Assembly: GCA_030605745.1 (NCBI GenBank)
Contig: JAUWHT010000170.1
Location: forward strand, 1-22,609
Length of the DNA: 22,609 bases
DNA from: Pirellulales bacterium
GTDB taxonomy: Bacteria; Planctomycetota; Planctomycetia; Pirellulales; Thermoguttaceae
Reading direction: 5' to 3'
In this document: one piece after another, positions 1 to 7,196 of the stretch
Layout: each line of letters opens with the position of its first letter
How positions within the stretch are numbered: the stretch's first letter is position 1
Notes under the pieces: model-generated
Seen by the model: only the letters and a program-made list of their open reading frames with translations
Database searches by the model: none
What the model was told of the DNA's origin: nothing
Made by a program: the position numbers and the translations under genes

Positions 1-1582
1 GGGCAGTCAACAGTACGACGAACAGGATATACAGCGTACTGACCACCAGGTTCAGCGTTCCACCGAAGCCGGCCGCGATCCGCGAGGGCGATTGCTCGCG
101 GAGGTTCGGCAGCCGGGCGCCCAACCCCACAGCAATGCCCGAAAGACCAACGCAAAGGATCACGCAGGTAAGCTGGTGACTGACCAGGACAATCGCCGAG
201 ACATGGAGCATCATGTCGCTTAGAAGGACCAGCCCTGAGCAGGGGAGGATCGAACCACCGACGGCAAAGAAGAATTTACCCCACAAGATCGTCTCGCGCC
301 GCACCGGCAGCAGACCCAGGATCCAGAACCGCCGGCCTTCGAGGCTGATCATTGGGAAGATGAATCGCGTCGTGAAGGTCGACATCAGCAAACCCACCAC
401 CGAAAGGTTCAGGAAGCTGATCATGTTCACCCAGCCGACATACTGGACATCGTAGCTGAACCGCCGGATGTTCAGGAAATACAGGGCCAGCAGTCCGAGG
501 AAGATCAGGAACTGGGACCACTGTACCGGATCGCGGCGAAACAGGCGCAAGTCCTTCACCAGCAGCAGCCGCATCTGCAGCGGCAGCAGCCGCGTCGCGC
601 AGAATGCTACCCGGTCCGTCCACGATACTCTGGTCGCCTTCCGCCCGAGGCGCCCGCTGTAAATCGCGTTGTAAGCGGCCCGATAGGTCCTCGCAGCGGT
701 CCAAATCGCCAGTTGGCGGCAGAACAGGGCGTTGGCGATCAACACGACCAGGAACAGCACACTCTCTGACCACACCCGCCGCGCGGCCTCCAGTAATCCC
801 GAACTGAGCCACCAGCTCGGCAGCAGCCGCCTCTCGGCGAACCTCAGCCGGCCCAGCATCTCCTGGAACCAGGCGGGTGTGAGCAGGTCGCTTTCCGGCC
901 CGGTGATCACCGACCAGCAGACCCAAACCATGCCGGCCACCAGCAGGACCACGGCCAGCGCCAGCACGTGCAGCCGGCGGCCGGGCAGGCGACGCACAAT
1001 AACCAGGCAAAATATCGCCCCAATCGCTGCCGGTATGTAGATGAACGCCACCAGGAAAGCCGGCAACAATGCATAATAGTACCAAGGCGCCCCGGCCACC
1101 AGCCCGTAGGCCAACAGCATGGGACTTCCCAGCAACAGAAAACCCCAACTACTCAACAGGATGGCCTCCTGGAACTTGTGTATGAAGACCCGTTCCGTGC
1201 GGGCGGTGGAGGTCAGTAGAAACGTGATTTCATGTGACCGGAAAAGCGAGCTGTACAGAATAATCGCCGACGAGAACACCAACATAATCATCAACGCGGC
1301 GAAGAATATCGCGAACACCGCGCGGACCATCTGGTCGTGCGTCTCCGGATGGCGAATTCCATCCTTTAGAGACAGAAACCCGTCGGCAAACACCCCAAAC
1401 AACGCCAACCACAGCAACAGGCTCAGCACAAGAATTAGCGACAGCCGGAACCGGGCTCGTGAAAACGCCTGCCGCAACATGGCCGTCGCCAACCGATAGC
1501 GCAGCCGCCAGAACGCACGCGCCTCGTCCTCCACAGACACAAACTCCCCGGCGGACGGGTTCGCTTCGATCACGCTATGCAT
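1..1582 (-). CDS. ABC exporter permease subunit (partial, runs off left edge)
   Basis: An open frame of 527 codons begins at ATG 1582 and continues without a stop to base 1. I translated it by hand from the minus strand. It is very hydrophobic, with about 11 likely membrane segments (for example near residues 46-66, 88-112, 139-162, 167-195, 203-225, 270-290, 354-370 and 382-403), separated by Arg-rich loops. A loop reading EGRRFWILGLLPVRRE, followed by another membrane segment, resembles putative ABC-2-type exporter permeases, which carry a similar EGR-FW-L---P motif; that family link is from memory. The ATPase gene lies directly upstream on the same strand, so the two probably form one export complex in the cytoplasmic membrane; the substrate is unknown. 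An AAAGG about 11 nt before the ATG is a weak ribosome site. Repeats fill the 137-nt gap between the two genes. Confidence 0.8.
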   Translation of the reverse strand, partial: MHSVIEANPSAGEFVSVEDEARAFWRLRYRLATAMLRQAFSRARFRLSLILVLSLLLWLALFGVFADGFLSLKDGIRHPETHDQMVRAVFAIFFAALMIMLVFSSAIILYSSLFRSHEITFLLTSTARTERVFIHKFQEAILLSSWGFLLLGSPMLLAYGLVAGAPWYYYALLPAFLVAFIYIPAAIGAIFCLVIVRRLPGRRLHVLALAVVLLVAGMVWVCWSVITGPESDLLTPAWFQEMLGRLRFAERRLLPSWWLSSGLLEAARRVWSESVLFLVVLIANALFCRQLAIWTAARTYRAAYNAIYSGRLGRKATRVSWTDRVAFCATRLLPLQMRLLLVKDLRLFRRDPVQWSQFLIFLGLLALYFLNIRRFSYDVQYVGWVNMISFLNLSVVGLLMSTFTTRFIFPMISLEGRRFWILGLLPVRRETILWGKFFFAVGGSILPCSGLVLLSDMMLHVSAIVLVSHQLTCVILCVGLSGIAVGLGARLPNLREQSPSRIAAGFGGTLNLVVSTLYILFVVLLTA

Positions 1583-1610
1583 GGATCGTTTAGCCTTTGC
1601 AGTTGCCGAT

Positions 1611-1724
1611 CATAAAGCCGCGACCGGTGGTCGCGCCAAGCGTTGCCCAAAACCACCGCTACTGTTCTTCGGCGCGACCACCGGTCGCGGCTTTATGGGC
1701 GCGACCACCGGGCGCGGCTTTATG
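1611..1724. repeat. Inverted repeat, CATAAAGCCGCGACC family, three arms
   Basis: The left arm (1611-1637) and the right arm (1671-1697) are perfect 27-bp reverse complements around a 33-nt centre. A third arm (1698-1724) follows directly and is a one-mismatch direct copy of the right arm. Within each arm, CGACC-GGTCG forms a small palindrome. The third arm supplies the TAA stop of the ABC ATPase (1720-1722). The same family recurs at 15882-15971. It lies between two co-oriented genes. Confidence 0.9.
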
Positions 1725-2478
1725 TTTCCCCAGCTCGTAAGCCCGGCGCGTTGTCTGATAACTCGGTCAGTTCCAGGAACAGCGGTTCCAGCGACGTGTG
1801 GTGCGAAGAGAGTTCCCGTTGAAGCTCGGACACCGTGCCCATGAAGTGCAGCCGGCCATCGTTAACGATGCCGATCCTCTGGGCGATCTCTTCGGCCACC
1901 GCTAGTGTGTGGGTGGACATGAAGATGGTCATGCCGGCAGCCGCCTGAGAGCGCAACAGGTCCTTCACCAGCCGCACACTCCGCGGATCGAGCCCCACCA
2001 TCGGCTCGTCGATCACCAGTACCGCCGGATCGTGCAGCAATGCCGAGGCGAACACCAGACGTTGCCTCATCCCGTGCGAGTAGGTCTCGATCAGGTCGTC
2101 GAGGAAATCAGCCAGGCGGAACCTGTCGGTTTCCCGGGCGATGCGCTGCTGGACGGCTGGCCGGCCCAGCCCACGCATCTCGGCAACGAACTCCAGGAAC
2201 TCCCGCCCGGATAGCTTGTCGTAGAGGAACGGCTGGTCGGGCACGTAGCCCAGATTCCAAGCGGCCTGCCGCGTATGGCGTGCCACGTCGTGACCGCATA
2301 CCCACACCGTCCCCGAATCCGGTCGCAGCAGCCCCACGAGCATCTTGATCGCGGTGGTCTTGCCCGCCCCGTTGGGCCCCAACAACGCAAACAGCTCACC
2401 TGGCCATACCGCCAACGTGAGTCCGTCAACTGCCACCTTGCTGCCATAGGCCCGGGCCGTGTTGCGGAATTCGATCAT
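1720..2478 (-). CDS. ABC transporter ATP-binding protein
   Basis: This is the cytoplasmic ATPase that would power the adjacent permease. It has Walker A (GPNGAGKTT), a signature-like motif (YSHGMRQRL in place of LSGGQ), Walker B (VLVIDEP) and the switch histidine (STH), all in the right order and spacing for a single-domain ABC exporter ATPase of about 250 residues. I chose ATG 2478 (252 residues), which gives the usual MIEFRN opening; the frame stays open 9 codons further, but those codons lie in the upstream repeat. The C-terminal tail NAPGLRAGET runs into the CATAAAGCC repeat, which provides the stop. The likely ribosome site is poor (TTAAGG just before the ATG), so translation may depend on the upstream gene or on the repeat. 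Function is confident; substrate is not known. Confidence 0.93.
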   Translation of the reverse strand: MIEFRNTARAYGSKVAVDGLTLAVWPGELFALLGPNGAGKTTAIKMLVGLLRPDSGTVWVCGHDVARHTRQAAWNLGYVPDQPFLYDKLSGREFLEFVAEMRGLGRPAVQQRIARETDRFRLADFLDDLIETYSHGMRQRLVFASALLHDPAVLVIDEPMVGLDPRSVRLVKDLLRSQAAAGMTIFMSTHTLAVAEEIAQRIGIVNDGRLHFMGTVSELQRELSSHHTSLEPLFLELTELSDNAPGLRAGET

Positions 2479-2481
2479 CGC

Positions 2482-2572
2482 CTTAAGGTGGCAATAAATT
2501 GTCACCCCCTCACCGCTTGCCGCCTACTTAAGGTGGCAATAAATTGCCACCCCCTCACCGCCTACTGCCTAC
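2482..2572. repeat. Tandem pair of GGTGGCAAT palindromes
   Basis: Two units begin CTTAAGGTGGCAATAAATTG at 2482 and 2527, a 45-bp period. Each contains a 20-bp palindrome (GGTGGCAAT, two bases, ATTGCCACC); the one at 2532-2551 is perfect and the first has one mismatch. Both units then read CCCCCTCACCGC. The second unit contains the stop codon of the upstream gene (2555-2557). A matching pair in the opposite orientation sits at 22499-22571. Confidence 0.9.
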
Positions 2573-3451
2573 CGTCCCCTCCAGGGCCGCAACCTCGTCA
2601 TCGGGCAGGCGAACGAAGACCATGGTGGACCCGTAAATCATCACTTGCTGTTTCAGCACCGTGCCGTCGCGACGGACCCAGAGTCTTCCCCGCGGCGTGT
2701 TGTCGCTGCCTAGCCCAAACCCAGGATCGCTGCGATAGACCACCAGCCAAGTGTGCTGCGGGCAGCCGTTCCAGAAGATCGGCTCGGTACCTTCGACCGT
2801 GGCTTGGAGGATTTCCAACGGGTTGTTCTGTGGTCGAAACGGACTGTACGTCGGTACGGTCCAGGTCTGACCGGTGCGGAGCCCCGGCAGTTGAGTCTGC
2901 GGCGTCAGTGCGTCATCCAGCAGCGCGTCCATAGGGAGGTACAACTCGGTGCGGTGCGAAAAATCGCCCGAGCTGATCGATAGCCTCAGCTTGGTTCCGT
3001 CGACGATTCCCTTCAGTTTGACCACAGTCCCCAGCGGGTCGAGCCGCACAGCCGAATCAAAACGCAGCAGCCGCCCGAGCGAATCGATACTCAGAGTGCT
3101 CTCGGCGTCCATCTGAAGCTGCGTCTGGGGATGCTTGATCAGCCTCAACGGGGCCCGCAGCCAACCTGGCGCTATGTCCTCCAGCGGGAGTTCGTCGAAA
3201 TGCACCCGGCTGCGGATTTCGGTCAGTCCGTCGGGCAGCCGCGAGGTGTTGCTCAATGCCCAGCCCAACTGCCGACCATTGAAGATCATTTTCCAGCCGA
3301 CCGGCGGCTCGCTCTTCCGGGCCTCCAGAATCGTTCGGTAGCTGGGCGGCTGGCCCACCAGCAGCGGTGGCAATACCTTCTGCGTCACCAGCCAACTCAT
3401 GGCCGAGACCCAAAGCATTACCACCGCTACGTCAAACCAACGACTGTACAT
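2555..3451 (-). CDS. Membrane-anchored protein of unknown function
   Basis: This 298-residue protein has one N-terminal membrane segment (about residues 5-26, WFDVAVVMLWVSAMSWLV), after which the rest is probably outside the cytoplasmic membrane and rich in beta-type sequence. I recognise no enzyme motif. The C-terminal residues GSRR and the stop lie in the GGTGGCAAT repeat. The frame is open for 113 codons further upstream, but that part overlaps the divergent cyclophilin-like gene and has unlikely composition, so ATG 3451 is preferred. A TGG-TATAAT extended -10 box ends 7 nt before this ATG, which would give a leaderless mRNA. The ABC ATPase lies 76 nt downstream on the same strand, so it may be co-transcribed with the exporter, but a functional link is only inferred. 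Confidence 0.75.
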   Translation of the reverse strand: MYSRWFDVAVVMLWVSAMSWLVTQKVLPPLLVGQPPSYRTILEARKSEPPVGWKMIFNGRQLGWALSNTSRLPDGLTEIRSRVHFDELPLEDIAPGWLRAPLRLIKHPQTQLQMDAESTLSIDSLGRLLRFDSAVRLDPLGTVVKLKGIVDGTKLRLSISSGDFSHRTELYLPMDALLDDALTPQTQLPGLRTGQTWTVPTYSPFRPQNNPLEILQATVEGTEPIFWNGCPQHTWLVVYRSDPGFGLGSDNTPRGRLWVRRDGTVLKQQVMIYGSTMVFVRLPDDEVAALEGTVGSRR

Positions 3452-3458
3452 TCCGTAT

Positions 3459-3467
3459 ATTATACCA
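3459..3467 (-). promoter_or_regulatory. Extended -10 promoter element, predicted leaderless start
   Basis: On the minus strand the sequence reads TGG-TATAAT (TGn at 3467-3465, hexamer 3464-3459), a perfect extended -10 box. Seven bases separate it from ATG 3451, so transcription should begin at or one base from the start codon. No good -35 hexamer is visible at 16-18 bp, as expected for extended -10 promoters. Confidence 0.5.
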
Positions 3468-3519
3468 AAAGGATCGCTGCACGGAATCCCCCCAGGTGCC
3501 CCAGGCCCCCGCTTTTCCC

Positions 3520-3537
3520 AAATTGGCCAAATTGGCC
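3520..3537. promoter_or_regulatory. Tandem 9-mer AAATTGGCC x2, possible operator
   Basis: Two perfect, adjacent copies of AAATTGGCC lie between the divergent promoters of the membrane-anchored protein and the cyclophilin-like lipoprotein. The junction also contains the palindrome TTGGCCAA. Position and symmetry suit a regulator site for one or both promoters, but no regulator is encoded nearby. Confidence 0.25.
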
Positions 3538-3547
3538 GAAATCGAGC

Positions 3548-3576
3548 TTGCAGCAAACAGTCCTTCCGTGGATGAT
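3548..3576 (+). promoter_or_regulatory. Possible promoter of the cyclophilin-like gene
   Basis: TTGCAG (3548-3553) and GATGAT (3571-3576) are separated by 17 bp, with a TGG directly before the -10 hexamer. Four of six bases match the consensus in each box. The start codon is about 50 nt beyond the predicted transcription start. Confidence 0.35.
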
Positions 3577-3633
3577 ACCCGCTGGGGCAGTTCGGCAAGC
3601 GGGTACTTCGACTACAGATGCGGAGGTGAGGCA

Positions 3634-4326
3634 ATGCAATTTCGTTTGAAGTCCATTGTAACATGCTTTTTGATGGTGATGTTGCTGGCTGCGGCCGGCT
3701 GCGGAGGAGGCAAAGAGGACAGGCCGGCCACTCAGGCGTCAATCGGCGGTCCTGACGGCGCAAAACCCACGCCGCCAGCCGATCAGACAAACCCTAAACC
3801 CCTTGCCGACCCGTTGCACCCGGTCGTCCAAATCGAGACTTTGCTGGGCGCCGTCACCGTTGAACTCGATGCCGAAAAGGCGCCACTGACCGTTGATAAC
3901 TTCCTCTCCTACGCCGACAGCGGACACTACGACGGAACCATCTTCCACCAGGTCATCAAAGAGTACCCCAAAGTTGTACTCGGCGGTGCCTTCACGCCCG
4001 AGTTGACCGAGAAGAAGACCCTCACCCCGATCCGCAGCGAAGCCGACAACGGATTGAAGAACCAACGTGCTACGATTGCTATGGCCCGACGGGCCGACGC
4101 CATCGACAGCGCCACCTGCCATTTTTTTCTGAACCTGGGGGATAACAATATCCTCGACCACCAGGACCGGACCTTGGAAGGATACGGCTATTGCGTCTTC
4201 GGCAAGGTCATCGGTGGAATGGACGTGGTGGAAAAGATCGGCAACAGCGAAGTGCGCGACACCGGCGAGTTCGAGCAGATTCCCGTCCAGACTGTAATGA
4301 TCAAGTCGATTCGGCGAATTCGGTAG
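3634..4326 (+). CDS. Cyclophilin-type peptidyl-prolyl isomerase-like lipoprotein
   Basis: A 230-residue protein. Residues 1-23 are a lipoprotein signal ending LAAAGC, with Cys23 as the probable lipidated residue. A Pro-rich linker follows, then a cyclophilin domain (about 65-230) with GTIFHQVI, SATCHFFLNLGD and YCVFGKVIGGMDVVEKI in order. Cyclophilins catalyse proline cis-trans isomerisation, here presumably on exported proteins at a membrane surface. The invariant active-site arginine of FHRVI is Gln106, and the next conserved patch (usually FMIQGG) reads PKVVLGG with two extra residues, so catalysis may be weak or lost. Start ATG 3634 is fixed by the strong GGAGG 7 nt upstream and by the signal sequence. 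Its stop TAG opens the repeat at 4324. Confidence 0.88.
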   Translation: MQFRLKSIVTCFLMVMLLAAAGCGGGKEDRPATQASIGGPDGAKPTPPADQTNPKPLADPLHPVVQIETLLGAVTVELDAEKAPLTVDNFLSYADSGHYDGTIFHQVIKEYPKVVLGGAFTPELTEKKTLTPIRSEADNGLKNQRATIAMARRADAIDSATCHFFLNLGDNNILDHQDRTLEGYGYCVFGKVIGGMDVVEKIGNSEVRDTGEFEQIPVQTVMIKSIRRIR

Positions 4327-4474
4327 TACTACAACGCTAACTCCGCCACAAGCGAGGAAAACACCACAGAGGCACGGAGGACACGGAGAATTACGAAAAG
4401 ATAGAAGTTAGTGCAATTAACGTTAATCTCCGTGCTCTCCGTGCCTCCGTGGTGAATCTAGTGTTGCAGTACTA
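4324..4474. repeat. Compound inverted repeat, TAGTACTACAACGC / CACGGAGG family
   Basis: The outer arms (4324-4340 and 4458-4474) pair with three mismatches and the inner arms (4362-4389 and 4427-4454) pair at 25 of 28 positions; the inner arms carry the CACGGAGGCACGGAG motif. The centre holds the palindrome TTAACGTTAA. The element lies between two convergent genes and contains both of their stop codons (4324-4326 on plus, 4423-4425 on minus). The inner right arm is translated as the tail of the minus-strand gene. Confidence 0.9.
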
Positions 4475-5088
4475 GGCGATGTACCCTTTTTGGCCGCCGC
4501 GTAGCTGAGCTTCAGGTGTGCCAGAAGCAGCTTGACCGTGTAGATGCGGCCGGTCGGCTTATTGAAGTCGGTCCCCTTGGGCGCATTGGACAATTGCCTG
4601 CCCAGGTTCTTCCCGCCGGGCGTGGTCGTCATGTACTTGATCATTTTGTAGCCGCCGGGCCCGCGGATCAGGTCGTGTACCGTTCGCTTGCCGTGGGGTA
4701 GCCGACTCAGTCGATCGAGCCGATCATAGGCGTCCGGGTAGTTGGCGATCCGGCGCATGAACTTCCGCCCGCGGCGCGTGCGAAGCTCTCTGACCAGGAA
4801 ATCACCGTCGGTTGGGACCTTCTTCAGAATCGCTTCCCGGTTGGCGACCGAAAAGCCCAGCCGGCCCAGCCGCCCAAACAGCGGCGCGACGTCGCTTCGA
4901 GCAATGATGTCGCCCGGACGGTAACCTGGTAGCAGTTCGAAATGTCGTATTACCGCTTCCCGAACATCAGCGAACGATGGTAGCGGTTTGTCCTTCACCG
5001 CGCCGCAAGCACTGGTGGCACACCAGGCCGCGGTCACTCCCAATACGACGCACACGGCCGCGTCTGCTCCGATAATTCGATGGTCCAT
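4423..5088 (-). CDS. Exported protein of unknown function with repeat-encoded tail
   Basis: 221 residues. The N-terminus looks like a signal peptide (hydrophobic AAVCVVLGVTAAWCATSACGA, likely cleavage before about residue 31), followed by a basic helical domain with many Arg, Gly and Lys and no motif I recognise. The last residues (about 204-221, including SPRRHGEHGD) are encoded by the right arm of the CACGGAGG repeat, so the ancestral protein probably ended near KKGT. A GGGGA about 10 nt before ATG 5088 supports the start. A possible -10 box TATACT lies at 5113-5108, without a convincing -35. The protein is presumably secreted; its role is unknown. Confidence 0.7.
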   Translation of the reverse strand: MDHRIIGADAAVCVVLGVTAAWCATSACGAVKDKPLPSFADVREAVIRHFELLPGYRPGDIIARSDVAPLFGRLGRLGFSVANREAILKKVPTDGDFLVRELRTRRGRKFMRRIANYPDAYDRLDRLSRLPHGKRTVHDLIRGPGGYKMIKYMTTTPGGKNLGRQLSNAPKGTDFNKPTGRIYTVKLLLAHLKLSYAAAKKGTSPSTATLDSPRRHGEHGD

Positions 5089-5126
5089 TGTTGGGTTCCC
5101 CTTTGGAAGTATAGGTTATCACAAAT

Positions 5127-5238
5127 GTTTAGCCGCCGGGCTTGCCCGGCGCGTTGTTGGGGTGACAGTTTAACTACCACCCCAACAGAGAGCAAATTGG
5201 CCCTCACCCAACGCGCCGGGCAAGCCCGGCGGCTAAAC
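5127..5238. repeat. Nested inverted repeat, GTTTAGCCGCC / TGTTGGGGTG family
   Basis: The outer arms 5127-5156 and 5209-5238 are perfect 30-bp reverse complements, and each contains CCGGGC-GCCCGG. Inside, 5155-5170 and 5172-5187 (TGTTGGGGTG...) form a second hairpin with two mismatches. The inner hairpin has a perfect relative at 12314-12346. The gap 5089-5406, just over 300 bases, holds only this repeat and the promoter of the zinc-ribbon gene. Confidence 0.92.
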
Positions 5239-5334
5239 TACATATGCACAATAGTTACCCATATTGCCCGTGCGACTCCGCTTGCCACGCTTGCCACGAC
5301 TGCCGTGATTCACCACCAGTCAATCCGACTGTTG

Positions 5335-5362
5335 TTGACAGATACGGCACTTCAGGTACGAT
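5335..5362 (+). promoter_or_regulatory. Promoter of the zinc-ribbon gene
   Basis: A perfect TTGACA (5335-5340) is followed by a 16-bp spacer and TACGAT (5357-5362). The predicted transcription start near 5369 leaves a leader of about 38 nt carrying the AGGAGG ribosome site. Confidence 0.55.
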
Positions 5363-5406
5363 AGTTGGTGCTGACGGATGGTTGCTTGGTTTCAGGAGGG
5401 ACCATC

Positions 5407-5652
5407 ATGTTAAACTCTACCTACTTCTTTCAGCAGTGTCCGACTTGCGGTCGGAACTTGCAAATCCGCGTGGCGTATTTGGGAAAGAAGCTGGTGTGCC
5501 AACACTGTCAGGGGCAGTTTCAGGCGTGCGACCCCGCGAACCAGCGCTGCGTGTGCGCTGAACATGACAGCGGCCTGTTGCACCGTGCCGATGAGTTGTT
5601 GGAATCGGTCGCACAGCAGAAGGCACAACAACACTTTCCCCACCCGCGGTGA
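5407..5652 (+). CDS. Small zinc-ribbon protein
   Basis: 81 residues. Two CxxC knuckles, Cys11/Cys14 (CPTCGRNLQIR) and Cys31/Cys34 (CQHCQG), are separated by 16 residues and form a typical treble-clef or zinc-ribbon metal site. Further cysteines follow (Cys-Asp-Pro and Cys-Val-Cys near 40-50), and the tail is helical and Gln/His-rich. The CP-C-R-LQIR-YLGK--C-HC pattern is, to my knowledge, common in small planctomycete proteins that may bind nucleic acid or partner proteins; the exact function is unknown. ATG 5407 is fixed by AGGAGG at 5394-5399. The gene has its own promoter and converges on aroA, with the hairpin at 5671-5727 between them. Confidence 0.8.
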   Translation: MLNSTYFFQQCPTCGRNLQIRVAYLGKKLVCQHCQGQFQACDPANQRCVCAEHDSGLLHRADELLESVAQQKAQQHFPHPR

Positions 5653-5670
5653 CAAGACAAGGATAAATTA

Positions 5671-5727
5671 GGAAGGATGAAGGATGAGTGGCTGCGGCCG
5701 GCTACATCCTTCATCCTTCATCCTTCC
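5671..5727. repeat. Inverted repeat GGAAGGATGAAGGATGA
   Basis: Perfect 17-bp arms at 5671-5687 and 5711-5727 with a 23-nt GC-rich centre; the right side adds one more ATCCTTC unit, so the arms are made of a 7-bp tandem motif. The element lies between convergent genes and could act as a two-way terminator, though no T-run follows the stem. The right arm encodes the end of AroA (KEG) and its stop (5718-5720). Confidence 0.88.
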
Positions 5728-6995
5728 TTTAGCCCCGCCAGGTCCTCGAAGAATCCCGGATAGGTCTTCGCCGTGCAGCCGGGATCGCGAATCAGCACCC
5801 CGGGCGTGGCCAGTCCAACCAAGGCGAGGCTCATCGCCATGCGATGATCATCGTAGGTCTTGAGCTGCGCAGCGTGCAGTCTGCCGGGAAGGATTCGCAA
5901 GCCGTCGTCGCGTTCATGCACCGTGGCGCCGAGTTTTCGCAGTTCGCTGGCTAGTGCACCGATTCGATCCGTCTCCTTGTGCCGGATATGGGCGACACCG
6001 GTGATGGTCGTCGGTCCGTCGGCGAACAGGGCCACCGCTGCAAGGGTTTGGACCGTATCGCTGATGGCGTTCATGTCGACGTCGATCCCGCGAAGCGGAC
6101 CGGCGACTACGGTGATCGAGCCGGGCGCGTGCTGCAATTGACAACCCATTCGCACAAGGCAATCGCAAAAGGCCACGTCGCCTTGTAGGCTTTCGAGCGA
6201 GAGCCCTTCGACGGTCACCTCGCCGCCGGTGATCGCCGCGGCGGCAAGAAAATAACTCGCAGCCGAGGCGTCCGGCTCGATCTCGTACTGCCGCGCCTGG
6301 TACTTCCGGCCGGGCGAGATGACAAACCGGCTGAGCCCTTCGGCTTCCACCTCGACGCCGAACGCGCTCATAACGGCCAGTGTCATCTCGATGTAGGGCT
6401 TCGAGACGAGTTCTCCGCAGACGGCCAGTTCGACCGGGCCGTCGGCGTACGGGGCGGCCATCAGAAGTCCGCTGAGGTATTGGCTCGATATGTTGCCTGC
6501 CACCGTTGCCCGACCGCCGGGCAGTCCCCGGGCGCGCACCAGCACCGGCGGGCAATCGGTCCCCAGTTCTCCAGCAGCGTCGGCTCCGAGTTGCCCAAGC
6601 GCGCGGAGCAGGTCGCCGATCGGCCGCCCACGCATCCGCGGTGTGCCGTCCAGCCGGTAGATGCCGTGGCCAAGAGTGACCATCGCCGTGAGGAACCGCG
6701 CGGTGGTGCCGCTGTTGGCCACGAACAGGTTGGCCTCGGAGACCGGCAGCCGGCCACCGCAGCCGGTAACACCGATCGCCGCGACCGAGCGATCCTGCTC
6801 GATCCTCAACCCGAGCTGCCGCAGTGCTTCGATCATCACCCGTGTGTCCTCGCTGTCCAGCGCGCCGGTGAGCGTGGAGTGGCCCTCGGCCAGTGCTGCA
6901 CAGACCAAGGCCCGGTTCGTAATACTCTTCGACCCGGGCGGCCGGATCGAAGCCTTAAGTGGCCCGGTAGGTCGGATTTCGATCGTATCGGTCAT
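5718..6995 (-). CDS. aroA: 3-phosphoshikimate 1-carboxyvinyltransferase (EPSP synthase)
   Basis: This enzyme transfers the enolpyruvyl group of phosphoenolpyruvate to shikimate 3-phosphate, the sixth step of the shikimate pathway to aromatic amino acids, in the cytoplasm. All family motifs are present in order: PGSKSITNRAL near the N-terminus, the NSGTTARFLTA glycine loop, RMRGRPIGDLL, SSQYLSGLLMAAP, the catalytic region RHKETDRI, and a C-terminal CTAKTYPGFFEDL. The length (425 residues) is normal. The start is ATG 6995; an in-frame GTG three codons earlier (7004) is possible. A GC-rich hairpin lies just upstream and may cover the ribosome site. No other shikimate gene is adjacent. The stop is in a repeat arm, so the last residues may be repeat-derived. 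Confidence 0.97.
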   Translation of the reverse strand: MTDTIEIRPTGPLKASIRPPGSKSITNRALVCAALAEGHSTLTGALDSEDTRVMIEALRQLGLRIEQDRSVAAIGVTGCGGRLPVSEANLFVANSGTTARFLTAMVTLGHGIYRLDGTPRMRGRPIGDLLRALGQLGADAAGELGTDCPPVLVRARGLPGGRATVAGNISSQYLSGLLMAAPYADGPVELAVCGELVSKPYIEMTLAVMSAFGVEVEAEGLSRFVISPGRKYQARQYEIEPDASAASYFLAAAAITGGEVTVEGLSLESLQGDVAFCDCLVRMGCQLQHAPGSITVVAGPLRGIDVDMNAISDTVQTLAAVALFADGPTTITGVAHIRHKETDRIGALASELRKLGATVHERDDGLRILPGRLHAAQLKTYDDHRMAMSLALVGLATPGVLIRDPGCTAKTYPGFFEDLAGLKEG

Positions 6996-7011
6996 GTGTT
7001 GCACCGTGCAA

Positions 7012-7031
7012 CCCCGCCCTTCCGGGCGGGG
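7012..7031 (-). promoter_or_regulatory. Hairpin in the aroA leader
   Basis: CCCCGCCC, TTCC, GGGCGGGG form a perfect 8-bp stem ending 16 nt before ATG 6995. A second small palindrome, TTGCAC-C-GTGCAA (6999-7011), fills the space to the start codon. On the mRNA the G-rich strand carries the only Shine-Dalgarno-like purines, so the stem could limit translation. It could equally be a terminator for upstream read-through. The rest of the divergent gap (7032-7196) holds a small TTGTC/GACAA hairpin and a lone TATACT at 7135-7140. Confidence 0.4.
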
Positions 7032-7196
7032 CTATTGATGTTGTCTAATCGACAATACACGATCACTCTTCATCACTCTTCCGTTCAAACCTACTTTCCA
7101 AAGAAGATGGGGTCGCGTTCTTCAGTAAAATCATTATACTGGACCGGTTGCGAGTTGGGAAACGCCGCTGGTGGGGCCGGATACGGAGAAAACGTG

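Noticed and set aside
276..1148. 290-residue minus-strand open frame
   Set aside because: It is another frame of the same strand; the frame of the permease gives clear membrane segments and a start with the ATPase upstream, while this one is Arg/Ala/Gly-rich.
2482..2572. CRISPR array
   Set aside because: Only two units, with palindromic cores and near-identical intervening sequence; no spacers and no cas genes.
3452..3790. N-terminal extension of the membrane-anchored protein frame
   Set aside because: Overlaps the divergent cyclophilin-like gene and its promoter; the membrane segment and promoter fit ATG 3451.
5671..5727. Rho-independent terminator
   Set aside because: The stem is strong and lies between convergent genes, but neither side is followed by a T-run; kept as a repeat only.
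6480..7196. N-terminal extension of the alcohol dehydrogenase frame
   Set aside because: Antisense to aroA; ATG 7197 has a ribosome site and the normal family N-terminus.
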